Under the pieces are notes generated by a model. It did not search any database. It saw nothing but the letters and a program-made list of their open reading frames with translations, and had not been told where the DNA came from. 27,531 nucleotides of DNA from assembly GCA_964473205.1 (NCBI GenBank), contig CAYYOK010000032.1, forward strand, positions 1-27,531, in the 5' to 3' direction. This DNA is from CAYMRL01 sp964473205. GTDB taxonomy: Bacteria > Deinococcota > Deinococci > Deinococcales > Trueperaceae. Positions 8,134-16,192 of this stretch are shown one piece after another. How positions within the stretch are numbered: the first letter of the stretch is position 1; each line of letters opens with the position of its first letter. A program made the translations under genes and the position numbers.

Positions 8134-8295
8134 GTGATCAGCCTCTCGAACAGGATGCGCCGCTGCGCATATGCAATATGAAGTCTAATCCCCAGCGTAG
8201 GTACGATTGGCCCTCGGCTGTTACGACCCGCCGCCGACGGGCTGTTCGGCGGTGCGCCGGCGGCGCGGTCAGCGGCCTGGTCGGCACCACGTCGC
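8134..8295 (-). other. ccmB-ccmC intercistronic region with hairpin and possible promoter
   Basis: A 162-base stretch with no supported gene. It holds an inverted repeat, CCGCCG at 8231-8236 and CGGCGG at 8247-8252 with a 10-base loop, and on the minus strand a TAGACT box (8182-8187) inside an AT-richer patch about 50 bases before ccmC. No good -35 is visible. It could trim or attenuate ccmA/B versus ccmC-H message, or hold an internal promoter; neither is proven. Confidence 0.35.
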
Positions 8296-8982
8296 TCACT
8301 CCTCGACCACCAGATGGAACAGAGACGTGCACAAGACCAGGAAGACGAGGTCGAATCCCGCCAGCAGCAGCAGCCACTCGGCGGCAGGGCCGCTGTCGGC
8401 GCTGCCCGTCAGCGATTCGGTGGCTCTGACCGCCGCGAGCAAGATGGGCACCACGACGGGGAACATCAGCACCGGCAGCAGCGCCTCGCGCGCCTGCAGG
8501 TTGGCCGTAAGGGCGGCGTAGAAGGTGGCCACCGTCGAGAAGCCCAGGGCTCCGAGGACGACGTTCGCCACCAGCAGCGGCAGCGCCCACGCGCCGCTGA
8601 GACCGCTCGAGCCGTACAGGACCAGCGCGACCGGGGTCATGACGAGGCCGAGGACGCTGAGGTAGAGCCAGTTGGCCAGCAGCTTGCCGAGGTACACGGC
8701 GGCGCGCGAGACGGGCAGGCTCAGGGTCTGCTCGAGCGCGCCCTCCTCCCGGTCGGATTGGAAGCTCTGCGCGGCCGAGATGACGCCCGCGAAGACGACG
8801 GCGACCCAGAGGACGCCCGGCGCCGCCTGAGCCATCAGACGCGCGTCGCGCCCGAGCGCGAACGCAACCAGCACCAGGGTGATGCCGGAGAAGAACACGG
8901 TCGCCACCGTCGCGGCCCGGCTGCGCAGCTCCTGGCGCAGGTCCTTGCGAGCCATGGCGAGCACCGCGGTCAGGTCGTTCAT
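8296..8982 (-). CDS. ccmB: Heme exporter permease subunit CcmB
   Basis: A 228-residue six-helix membrane protein. It begins MNDLTAVLAMARKDLRQELRSR, close to the family's usual N-terminus, and carries the FQSDREEGALEQTLSLP segment typical of CcmB. CcmB is the membrane partner of the CcmA ATPase in the CcmABCD complex that releases heme-loaded CcmE. Its ATG overlaps the ccmA stop by four bases (ATGA at 8979-8982). Confidence 0.94.
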   Translation of the reverse strand: MNDLTAVLAMARKDLRQELRSRAATVATVFFSGITLVLVAFALGRDARLMAQAAPGVLWVAVVFAGVISAAQSFQSDREEGALEQTLSLPVSRAAVYLGKLLANWLYLSVLGLVMTPVALVLYGSSGLSGAWALPLLVANVVLGALGFSTVATFYAALTANLQAREALLPVLMFPVVVPILLAAVRATESLTGSADSGPAAEWLLLLAGFDLVFLVLCTSLFHLVVEE

Positions 8983-9701
8983 GGGCCCGCCCTCAGCGCG
9001 CCGCCCGCTAGCGTCAGCACCGCGTCGACGGGCAGCTCGGCGCGGTCGTTCTCGTGCGAGGCGAGAAGAACCGTGCGGCCGCGCGCCTTGGCGGCGGTTA
9101 TCACCTCGTCCATCAGATGCTTGCCCGCCTCGTCGAGCGCCGAGTAGGGCTCGTCGAGCAGCCAGAGCTGCGGGTCCAGCAGCAGCAGGCGGGCTACTCC
9201 GAGACGCTTCTTCATGCCGCTGGAGTAGCTCCTGACGAGCTTGCGGCCGGCGCTGGCCAGGTCGACTCGCTCCAAGGCCGCGGCGATCTGCGAGTCGGCC
9301 GACGCTCCGCCTCCCGGTCCTGCCAGGTCGAGCGCGAGCCTGAGGTTCTCGGCCGCCGTCAGCACCGGGTAGTTGCCGCCGTGAACGCTGAGCAGGCCGA
9401 TGCGAGCGCGCACATCGTCGGCCTGCCTGACGAGGTCGAAGCCGTGGACCGCTCCGCTGCCGGCGTTCGGGCGCAGCCGGGTGGCGAGCAGCCTGAGCAG
9501 CGTGGTCTTGCCGGCGCCGTTCCCGCCTCTGAGCACGACGACGCGGCCGGCCGCGATCTCCAGGTTGAGGCCGTCGAGCACCAGGTCGCGGCCCATCCTG
9601 CGGCTGATGCCGCGCAGCTCTATCGCCGGCACGCCGTCGAGCTCGGGAGACCGCGCGCCCGCGAGCGCGGCGGTGGCAGCGTCGCTGACAGCGGCGCTCA
9701 C
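8979..9701 (-). CDS. ccmA: Heme exporter ATP-binding subunit CcmA
   Basis: A 240-residue ABC ATPase. Walker A is GGNGAGKTT (59-67), the signature is YSSGMKKR (about 159-166), Walker B is LWLLDEP (179-185), and the H-loop region is LLASHEND. The signature SGMKKR in place of SGGQ is characteristic of CcmA. About 25 residues before the domain look like a non-conserved N-terminal extension, so a downstream start is not excluded. The chosen GTG at 9701 overlaps the ccdA stop as GTGA. Confidence 0.94.
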   Translation of the reverse strand: MSAAVSDAATAALAGARSPELDGVPAIELRGISRRMGRDLVLDGLNLEIAAGRVVVLRGGNGAGKTTLLRLLATRLRPNAGSGAVHGFDLVRQADDVRARIGLLSVHGGNYPVLTAAENLRLALDLAGPGGGASADSQIAAALERVDLASAGRKLVRSYSSGMKKRLGVARLLLLDPQLWLLDEPYSALDEAGKHLMDEVITAAKARGRTVLLASHENDRAELPVDAVLTLAGGALRAGP

Positions 9702-10402
9702 AGCCTGTCGAGCAGCCAGCTAGGCGTGATCTGGATGAGGTACGAGTTCAGCCGGGTGAAGGTGCCGGTCAGCATCAGCACGCCGGCGACGACGAGCAGC
9801 ACGCCGGCGCCCCGCTCCACGACGGGCAGGAAGCGCCGGAAGCGCTGCGAGAAGCGCATGAACGGCTCGAGCAGCAGCGCGGCGAGCAGGAACGGCACGC
9901 CGAGACCCAGCGCGTAGACGGCGAGCAGGCCGACGCCGTGCGCCAGCGTCCCGCCGGCGCCGGCCAGCGTCAGGATCGCGCCGAGGATCGGACCGATGCA
10001 CGGCGTCCAACCGGCGGCGAAGGCCATGCCTAGCAGCATCGCGCCCCACGGCGTGCGGCTCTCGCCGCGATACTGCGGCCTGGTGTCGCGGTAGACCCAC
10101 GGCACCCTGATCACGCCGAGCATCACCAGGCCCATGGCGATCACCAGCAGGCCTCCGAACGTCGTCAGCAGCGGCAGGTTCGAGCGCAGCAACGCGCCGA
10201 GCGCGCTGGCTGACGCGCCCAGGGCGATGAACACCAGCGAGAAGCCGAGGATGAAGAACAGGCTGTTGCGGATCAGCACCGAGCGTTTGGCGTCGGCGCT
10301 GCCGCCGACGAACGCGAGGTAGCTGGGGACGAGCGGCAGCACGCACGGCGACAGGAACGACAACACGCCGGCGACGAACGCCAGCGGCAGAGTCGGCGTC
10401 AC
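9698..10402 (-). CDS. ccdA: Cytochrome c biogenesis protein CcdA
   Basis: A 234-residue six-helix membrane protein that carries reducing power from cytosolic thioredoxin to CcmG. Its two redox cysteines lie in the hallmark motifs LSPCVLPLVPSYL (C20) and GWTPCIGPILGAIL (C135). Start is GTG at 10402, 21 bases after the upstream membrane protein. It feeds directly into ccmA by a GTGA overlap, so the reductant pathway and heme export are coexpressed. Confidence 0.95.
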   Translation of the reverse strand: MTPTLPLAFVAGVLSFLSPCVLPLVPSYLAFVGGSADAKRSVLIRNSLFFILGFSLVFIALGASASALGALLRSNLPLLTTFGGLLVIAMGLVMLGVIRVPWVYRDTRPQYRGESRTPWGAMLLGMAFAAGWTPCIGPILGAILTLAGAGGTLAHGVGLLAVYALGLGVPFLLAALLLEPFMRFSQRFRRFLPVVERGAGVLLVVAGVLMLTGTFTRLNSYLIQITPSWLLDRL

Positions 10403-10423
10403 GTGGGCGTCCTCGGCATGCGG

Positions 10424-11509
10424 TTAGCGATGATAGCCGCCCGCGTCCGACGGCTGCTCGGACATTCGTCCCACGCCGTCTGCGTCGCGCTTGCGCGTGA
10501 ACCAGGTGCCGCCGAGCACCGGGCCGATGACGTAGCGCGAGTAGAACGTCAGCAGCCTCCAGCCCAGGATGGCAGCGGCGACCGTGCCGCTCTTGCTGAT
10601 GACCTCCTCGCCCGGAGCGAACTCGAGGTCGCCGGAGTAGCTGCCGACGAACCTCACCGTGCCGGCCCTCAGGATCGAGGCCGTCAGCACCTCGAGCAGG
10701 CCGGCGCCGCCCGGGGTGGGGAAGAAGGTGGCGAGGACCATCGGCACCTGAGCGGCCGCCATCGTCACGAGCAGCGAGGCGCCCGGGTCGAAGGCGCGCA
10801 CCAGCACGTAGAACGTCACGAGCGTGCTGAGGTAGACGGTCACGGTCAGCAGGTGCAGCCACACCCGGCCGGGCAGGTCGATGGCCCTGATCATGCCGCT
10901 GGCCTCGTGCACGCGCTGCCCGAACGCCTTGACGCTCGCCTGCCAGCGCCGCAGGGGCCTCAGCCTGAAGACGGCGTTGAGCGCCACGGTCAGCCAGCCG
11001 AGGCGGAACTGCAGCACCCAGATGAGCGCGGCCGCTCCGAGAGCGAAGAGCACGGCGATGACCTCGATGTGGTCGACCCTGAGGATCCTCGTGCTGCGCC
11101 CGATGGCGATGAGGCTGACCGGCAGAGACCACGCCAGGAACGCCAGGTCGAGGGCCCAGACGTGCACGTTGGCCGACCACGCGCGCGAGGCCGGCACTCC
11201 GTCGCGCGTCAGGGACAAGACCACGGCGGGCGCCTGGCCGGCGCTGCCGGGCGAGGCGGCGGCGGTGAACAGGCCGACGGCGTAGGCCCTGAGCGACTGG
11301 ACGAACGTGACCGGGGCGCCGGCGTAGCGCATCAGGAGCCAGAGGCGGTGGGCGCCGGCGAGGTAGTTAGCGACGACGAGCAGCCCGCCGAGGGCGAACG
11401 CGGGCAGCGGGATGCGCGCCAGGGTCGAGACGCTCTCGCCCAGCAGCCACAGGGTCGCGAAGATCCCCGCGACCCCGAACGCGATGGCAAGAAGCGCCGC
11501 CCTGAGCAT
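10424..11509 (-). CDS. LPG synthase transmembrane-domain (UPF0104/AglD-like) membrane protein
   Basis: A 361-residue protein with about eight hydrophobic segments. It has the family features of the lysylphosphatidylglycerol-synthase membrane domain: GLFTAAASPGSAGQAPAV near residues 79-95 and FFPTPGGAGLLE towards the C-terminus. There is no cytosolic aminoacyl transfer domain, so it is more like the stand-alone flippase-type members whose substrates are mostly unknown. The ATG at 11509 lies six bases after the diguanylate cyclase stop, and the gene is followed by ccdA after 21 bases, placing it in the same operon. A role in envelope lipid or glycan handling is inference. Confidence 0.82.
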   Translation of the reverse strand: MLRAALLAIAFGVAGIFATLWLLGESVSTLARIPLPAFALGGLLVVANYLAGAHRLWLLMRYAGAPVTFVQSLRAYAVGLFTAAASPGSAGQAPAVVLSLTRDGVPASRAWSANVHVWALDLAFLAWSLPVSLIAIGRSTRILRVDHIEVIAVLFALGAAALIWVLQFRLGWLTVALNAVFRLRPLRRWQASVKAFGQRVHEASGMIRAIDLPGRVWLHLLTVTVYLSTLVTFYVLVRAFDPGASLLVTMAAAQVPMVLATFFPTPGGAGLLEVLTASILRAGTVRFVGSYSGDLEFAPGEEVISKSGTVAAAILGWRLLTFYSRYVIGPVLGGTWFTRKRDADGVGRMSEQPSDAGGYHR

Positions 11510-11515
11510 CCGAAG

Positions 11516-13330
11516 CTACGACCGCACGCGGTTCTTGCCTTCGCGCTTGGCGCGGTAGAGAAGGCCGTCGGCGCGGGCCAGGAGCGCGGCCGGAGACTCG
11601 TCGCTGCGCAGGCACGCCAGCCCGGCGCTGGCGGTGACGTCGATGCCGAGCTCGAACAGCACCCGCTCGTGGATGCGCTGCAGCAGCTTCTCTGCGACCA
11701 GCTCGGCTCCGGCCAGGTCGGTCTCCGGCAGCACGACGACGAACTCCTCGCCGCCGATGCGCGCGCAGGTGTCGACGTCGCGGATGCCGTCTAGGAGCGC
11801 TTTCGCGCTGGAGCGCAGCACCTCGTCGCCGGCGGCGTGGGAGCGCTCGTCGTTGACGCGCTTGAAGTCGTCAAGGTCGAGCATCAGCAGGCACACCGGC
11901 CGCGAGTTGCGCCTGGCGCGCGTGACCTCGTTCTCGAGCTGCTCCTCGAACGCCCTGCGGTTGGCGAGCCCGGTGAGCTCGTCGGTGCGCGACAGGCGCT
12001 CGAGCTTGGCGGCCTGCCGCCCGAGCTGCTCGTGCAGCTCGCGCAGGTCGGCGTAGGCGCGCGCCAGCTCGACGTTGCGGAGCCTGTCGATCTCGCGGTC
12101 CTTCTGGATGCGCTCGACGTCGAACTGGATGGTGAGGACCTGGCTGCGCAGGTCGGAGGTCTCCCGCAGCAGCTTCTCGTGCTGCGCGTGGTACGCCTCG
12201 AAGTGCTCCAGAGCCTCCTCGTGCCGCCCCAACTGCCTGAGCGCGAGCGACATCGAGCGGTGAGCGGTGGCGGTCTCGAGCGGCGCGTGGCTCGCTTCGC
12301 CTCTGGCGACGGCCTCTTCGAGATGGGCGGCGGCCTGCTCCGGCTCGCCCTTGGCGAGGTAGGCCTTGCCGACGCCGACCAGCGCAGCCGCCGCAGCTCT
12401 GCGTCTGGCGCCCTGGCGGTGGATGGTCAGGGCTTCACGGAAGTGCTCGAGGGCGGCGTCGTTGTCGCCGAGCTCGAGGCTGAGGTCCCCGAGGCTCAGC
12501 AGCATCAGGCTCCGGCTGTAAGCGTCCGACGTGACCAGCGCCGCCTCGAAGTGAGCCCTGGCCTCGGGGATCTCGCCCAGCGCCTGGTGGCCGAGCCCGA
12601 TGAGCCTCAGTGCCGTGTTGTGGTCGCGAGCCGTCTCGCCCTGGTTCGGCGCGGCGGGGAGGGCGAGGCGCCCGTACTCGATCGCCTTGTCGGGCCGGCC
12701 GATGTCGAGGTAGGCGGCGGCGATCCCGTTGAGGGGTCCAGCGACCAGATCAGGGCGCAGCCGCTCGAGCGCGCGCAGAGCCCGGAAGTGGTGCTCCAGC
12801 GCCTGGGTGTAGAGCCCCATCTTATCGTAGCCCCAGCCGAGGCCGATGAGCGCCTGCGCCTCGCGCACCTCGTCTGCCATGAAGCGGGCGATGTGCGCCT
12901 CGAGCTGAGCGAAGCGCAACGACTCGACGTAGTCGCTCATCCGGAAGCTGGCGATGGCGAGGGCCGTCACCCCGCTGAGCACCAGCGCCACCGTCTCGCG
13001 CCGCATGCCCTCGAGCACCTGGTCCCAGCGGTGCGGCTCGCTGGAGGCGTCGAGCCCGGCCGCTCTGAGCGTCTCATGCCCCAGTGGGACGACGTCCTCG
13101 AGCCGCATCAGCTGGCCGGCGGCCTCGGCCGCCAGCGCCAGAGCCCTGAGCCTGGCCTCGCTCTGCTCGGGCTCGCGGGCCAGGTCCACGGCGGCCTTCG
13201 CGACGTCGAGCTGCCGGTCGGCGTCCTTGCCGCGGTACCCGACAGCCTGAGCCAGCAGCTCGTCGAGGCGGGCCTTGGCGTCGTAGCTTTGCGCGTAGTT
13301 CTGCGCCGGGGTGCTCGGTTCTGAGGGCAT
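11516..13330 (-). CDS. Diguanylate cyclase with TPR-like sensor region (GGDEF)
   Basis: A 604-residue soluble protein with no signal peptide or membrane segment. Residues about 60-390 are alpha-helical TPR-like repeats, about 390-440 form a likely coiled coil, and about 440-604 are the GGDEF domain, starting LSRTDELTGLANRRAFE. The active site is GGEEF (526-530), a functional variant, and an RDVD inhibitory I-site (517-520) sits exactly five residues before it. It should make c-di-GMP from GTP, with product inhibition. The TPR region would sense a protein partner or a peptide. The start is supported by an AGGAGGT at 13341-13347, ten bases before the ATG. It is the first gene of the apparent ccm run, 35 bases after the dioxygenase gene. 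Confidence 0.92.
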   Translation of the reverse strand: MPSEPSTPAQNYAQSYDAKARLDELLAQAVGYRGKDADRQLDVAKAAVDLAREPEQSEARLRALALAAEAAGQLMRLEDVVPLGHETLRAAGLDASSEPHRWDQVLEGMRRETVALVLSGVTALAIASFRMSDYVESLRFAQLEAHIARFMADEVREAQALIGLGWGYDKMGLYTQALEHHFRALRALERLRPDLVAGPLNGIAAAYLDIGRPDKAIEYGRLALPAAPNQGETARDHNTALRLIGLGHQALGEIPEARAHFEAALVTSDAYSRSLMLLSLGDLSLELGDNDAALEHFREALTIHRQGARRRAAAAALVGVGKAYLAKGEPEQAAAHLEEAVARGEASHAPLETATAHRSMSLALRQLGRHEEALEHFEAYHAQHEKLLRETSDLRSQVLTIQFDVERIQKDREIDRLRNVELARAYADLRELHEQLGRQAAKLERLSRTDELTGLANRRAFEEQLENEVTRARRNSRPVCLLMLDLDDFKRVNDERSHAAGDEVLRSSAKALLDGIRDVDTCARIGGEEFVVVLPETDLAGAELVAEKLLQRIHERVLFELGIDVTASAGLACLRSDESPAALLARADGLLYRAKREGKNRVRS

Positions 13331-13365
13331 CTAGCCCGCTACCTCCTGCTTCGGAGTTCCGGTCA

Positions 13366-14376
13366 TTATGCCCGACCGGCGCTCACACCTGGGCTCCCGA
13401 AGCGATCGGCGTACTCAGGGCTGGCAGTGACGGCCAGGCGCGCCCTGAGGAAGGCGCGGTCGCTCTCGAGCCAGTGAGGGAGGCGGAACGCGAGCCCCAG
13501 CTCGTCCAGGGGCTCGTCGACGGTGAAGCCCGGTCCGTCGGTCGCGATCTCGAGGATCGAGCCGGACGGCTCGGAGAAGTAGAGCGAGCGGAAGTAGCAG
13601 CGGTCCTTGTACTCGCCGAGCTGAAGGCCGCTCTCGCGCAGCGCGGCGCCGGCTCGGTCCTGGTCGGCCTCGTCCGCGGCCCTGAGCGCGACGTGGTGGA
13701 TGCTCCCGGCTCCCCAGCGGCCGCGACGCGCCGAGGGCGCTTCGACGAGGTCGACGTAACCTCCCTCTCCGCCCCTTCCGGACCTGAGGCGAGTGACGCT
13801 CCCGGAGGCCGTCGACTCGACGCCCACTACCGCCATGCCGCAGGCGGTTGTCAGCACGGCGACGCTCTCTGGCGGCCTCGGCGCGCTCGACGTCACGCCG
13901 TGAATACCTACGACGGCGACCTCGCCGGGGATCTCCGAGCCGCTCCACGAGCCTGCGCCAGCCGGGCCGCTCGCCGTCAGCTCGAGGGGGATGCCGTCGG
14001 GGTCCTCGAAGCGCAGCGAGTCCTCGCCGAACCTGCTGGCAGAGGTCGTCTCGAGGCCCGCGGCGCTCAGGCGCGCGCGCCAGTAGTCGAGAGAGCCTTC
14101 CGGCACGCGCAGCGCGATGCGCTGCGCCTCGCCGTCACCGCGCTCGCCGCGGCCGGCTCCGGGCCATGTGAACAGCGACAGTATCGAGCCGGGGCGGCCA
14201 GCGGGGTCCCCGAAGTAGAGGTGGTAGGTCTGCGGGTCGTCGAGGTTGACGGTGCGCTTGACGAGGCGCATCCCGAGCGTGCGCGCGTGGAACTCTATGG
14301 CGGCCTGCGGCTTGCCGGCTATGGCAGTGACGTGGTGGATGCCGGGCGTGATGAAAGGGGCGGTCTCGTCGCTCAT
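13366..14376 (-). CDS. Ring-cleaving dioxygenase of the glyoxalase fold (MhqO/MhqA-like)
   Basis: A 336-residue protein with two vicinal-oxygen-chelate halves. The first starts GIHHVTAI and contains RLVKRTVNLDDPQTYHLYFGD, the second starts SIHHVALRA and ends with CYFRSLYFSEPSGSILEIATDGPGF. Likely metal ligands are H15, H228 and E276. MhqO/MhqA relatives act on hydroquinone-like compounds and are often induced by quinone or thiol stress. The exact substrate cannot be read from sequence. It is transcribed away from the sugar operon and is followed 35 bases later by the diguanylate cyclase, which has its own strong ribosome binding site. Confidence 0.85.
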   Translation of the reverse strand: MSDETAPFITPGIHHVTAIAGKPQAAIEFHARTLGMRLVKRTVNLDDPQTYHLYFGDPAGRPGSILSLFTWPGAGRGERGDGEAQRIALRVPEGSLDYWRARLSAAGLETTSASRFGEDSLRFEDPDGIPLELTASGPAGAGSWSGSEIPGEVAVVGIHGVTSSAPRPPESVAVLTTACGMAVVGVESTASGSVTRLRSGRGGEGGYVDLVEAPSARRGRWGAGSIHHVALRAADEADQDRAGAALRESGLQLGEYKDRCYFRSLYFSEPSGSILEIATDGPGFTVDEPLDELGLAFRLPHWLESDRAFLRARLAVTASPEYADRFGSPGVSAGRA

Positions 14377-14385
14377 GATCTCGTC

Positions 14386-14484
14386 GTGTCAGGCACGGCT
14401 CTGGCGCAGCTCCGGCATCGCACCGACGCTATTCCGGCACTGCTCCAGCAGCGCTTCGGCAGCACTCCGGCAGCACTCCGGCAG
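14386..14484 (-). repeat. Array of nine degenerate 11-bp direct repeats
   Basis: Read on the minus strand, the 99 bases just before the dioxygenase start divide into nine 11-base units with consensus near CTGCCGGAGTG. The first two units (14474-14484 and 14463-14473) are identical, the third is CTGCCGAAGCG, and later units drift (for example GTGCCGGAATA, ATGCCGGAGCT). The unit length is about one helical turn and is not a multiple of three. The array ends nine bases before the ATG. It may be phased protein binding sites or a decayed minisatellite. Confidence 0.7.
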
Positions 14485-14583
14485 CCTGACGCTCATGCTA
14501 CAGGTGCGGCCACCCGCCCGAACGCGCGCTTCTCACTTCCCGTCTCGCCGCTGGTCTCGATGTCCCGAGCGCATGGCCAGCGC

Positions 14584-14612
14584 TTGACTCCTCGGATGGC
14601 CGTTGCTAGCCT
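14584..14612 (+). promoter_or_regulatory. Sigma70-like promoter of the sugar transport operon
   Basis: TTGACT (14584-14589), 17 bases, then TAGCCT (14607-14612). A start near 14619 would leave a leader of almost 200 bases before the binding-protein ATG. GTTGC (14602-14606) and GCAAC (14617-14621) form a small dyad around the -10 box, a possible operator. Confidence 0.6.
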
Positions 14613-14683
14613 CCCTGCAACAGCCGAATCAGGGCGAGCGTTCGCGAGGCGATCTGTCTCGTTTGCGCCTTTGTACTCGTCTA

Positions 14684-14700
14684 CATCGATCGGAACGATG
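14684..14700. promoter_or_regulatory. 17-bp dyad in the sugar-operon leader, possible repressor site
   Basis: CATCG and CGATG are perfect inverted arms separated by seven bases (ATCGGAA). It lies downstream of the predicted transcription start and upstream of the binding-protein gene. Position and size would suit a LacI- or GntR-type repressor, but no such regulator gene is in the window. Short arms make chance a real alternative. Confidence 0.3.
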
Positions 14701-14816
14701 GCGCCGCACACAGGACGCAGAATGAGGGCGTGGCGGCCATCGCCCAGCTCTGACGATGAGGGCCGGGGCGATGAGAACCAGCAGCTTCGGTCAATGGCTC
14801 AAGGGAGGATGATCAG

Positions 14817-16085
14817 ATGAAGAAGACGCTCCGACTCCTAGCCGGCACAGCCATCGCGCTGACCCTGGCGGCGCAAGCCGTCAACGCCCAGGTCCTGTTC
14901 TGGTCGACCCAGGCCGCTCCGATCGAAGAGACCCAGAGGATGCGCGAGCAGGTGCTCGCCGGCTTCCCCGGCGGGGTCAACTTCCAGCCCCAGGAGACCG
15001 GCCCGTTCATCACCCGCCTCGAGGCCGAGCTGCGGTCCGGCTCGGGACAGATCGGCGTCGTCGGCGCCCTGCACGGCGACCTCTCCGTGTACACGGAGAG
15101 CTGGGTGGACCTCTCCGGCATCGACCTCAGCGGCATCGCGGTGAGCGAGGCCTTCCTGGAGCTGGGCAGGCTCGGCACCAACGAGCTGAAGTACCTGCCT
15201 TGGATGCAGGCCAACTACGTCATGGCCGCCAACAGGCAGGCGCTCGACTACCTGCCGGCCGGCGCCGACCTGAACGCGCTGACCTACGACGAGCTCGTCG
15301 CTTGGGCCGCGGCGCTCAACGAAGGCACCGGCTCGCCCAAGTTCGGCTTCCCGGCAGGCCCGCAGGGCCTGAGGCACCGCTTCTTCCAAGGCTTCCTGCT
15401 GCCCTCCTACGCCGCGTCGACGGTGACCAAGTTCGCCTCGGCCGAGGCTGAGGCGGGCTGGACGATGTTCAGGGAGCTGTGGCAGCACACGAACCCCGCC
15501 TCGACCAACTACTCCTTCATGCAGGAGCCGCTGCTGACGGGCGAGGTGTGGGTGGCCTTCGACCACATCGCCAGGCTGGCCGACGCCTTCAACCAGCAGC
15601 CCGACACCTTCGTCGCGTTCCCGGCGCCGGCCGGCCCGATGGGCCGGGGCTTCATGCCGGTGCTGGCCGGGATCGCCATCCCCGTCACCGCGCCTGACAT
15701 CGAGGCTTCGCTGCGGCTCGTCGAGTTCATGATGCAGCCCGAGACGCAGGTGGCCACGCTGCTCGCGACGAGCTTCTACCCGACCACCGACGCGGCACTG
15801 CCGGCGGAGCTGCCGGCCTCCGCTCGGGCCCTCGGACCGGCCATCACGGCGATGACCTCCGCTCCCGACGCCCTGCCGGCGCTGCTGCCGGTCGGCCTCG
15901 GCGACCTGGGCGGCCAGTTCAACCAGGTCTACATCGACACCTTCGAGCGCATCGTCTTGCACAACCAGCCCATCCGCACCGTGCTGGACCAGCAGGCGGC
16001 CACCCTTCGCGGCCTGATGGTGCAGGCCAACGCGGCGTGCTGGCTGCCTGACGCGCCCTCGGAAGGCGCCTGTCCGGTCGACTGA
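14817..16085 (+). CDS. ABC sugar transporter, extracellular solute-binding protein
   Basis: A 422-residue family 1 solute-binding protein. It has a Sec signal peptide (about 1-24, ending VNA before QV) without a lipobox cysteine, so it is probably released or held by other means. The body has the usual two-lobed pattern, with LPWMQANYVMAANRQAL near the hinge and the GFMPVLAGIAIP strand. The C-terminus carries two cysteines (ACWLPDAPSEGAC) that may form a disulfide. It should capture a sugar or hexosyl solute and deliver it to the two permeases. GGGAGGAT lies just before the ATG. It is the first gene of the operon and is separated from the permease genes by a strong hairpin. Confidence 0.9.
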   Translation: MKKTLRLLAGTAIALTLAAQAVNAQVLFWSTQAAPIEETQRMREQVLAGFPGGVNFQPQETGPFITRLEAELRSGSGQIGVVGALHGDLSVYTESWVDLSGIDLSGIAVSEAFLELGRLGTNELKYLPWMQANYVMAANRQALDYLPAGADLNALTYDELVAWAAALNEGTGSPKFGFPAGPQGLRHRFFQGFLLPSYAASTVTKFASAEAEAGWTMFRELWQHTNPASTNYSFMQEPLLTGEVWVAFDHIARLADAFNQQPDTFVAFPAPAGPMGRGFMPVLAGIAIPVTAPDIEASLRLVEFMMQPETQVATLLATSFYPTTDAALPAELPASARALGPAITAMTSAPDALPALLPVGLGDLGGQFNQVYIDTFERIVLHNQPIRTVLDQQAATLRGLMVQANAACWLPDAPSEGACPVD

Positions 16086-16098
16086 GCCTCAGGACACC

Positions 16099-16136
16099 CT
16101 CGCTGCCCGACGCCGTGAGCCGCGTCGGGCAGCGAG
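16099..16136 (+). terminator. Strong hairpin between binding-protein and permease genes
   Basis: Perfect 14-base arms, 16099-16112 and 16123-16136, enclose a 10-base loop; the left arm begins CTCGCTGCCC. No run of T follows, so full rho-independent termination is unlikely. In similar operons such hairpins protect the upstream message and lower permease expression relative to the binding protein. Confidence 0.75.
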
Positions 16137-16192
16137 CTTCCCGCTAAGCCTTCTCCCTCGGAGTCCTGCTCGCTCGGATTGGATCGGCGACG

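Noticed and set aside
14386..14484. CRISPR array
   Set aside because: 11-base units without spacers and strong drift; no cas genes nearby.
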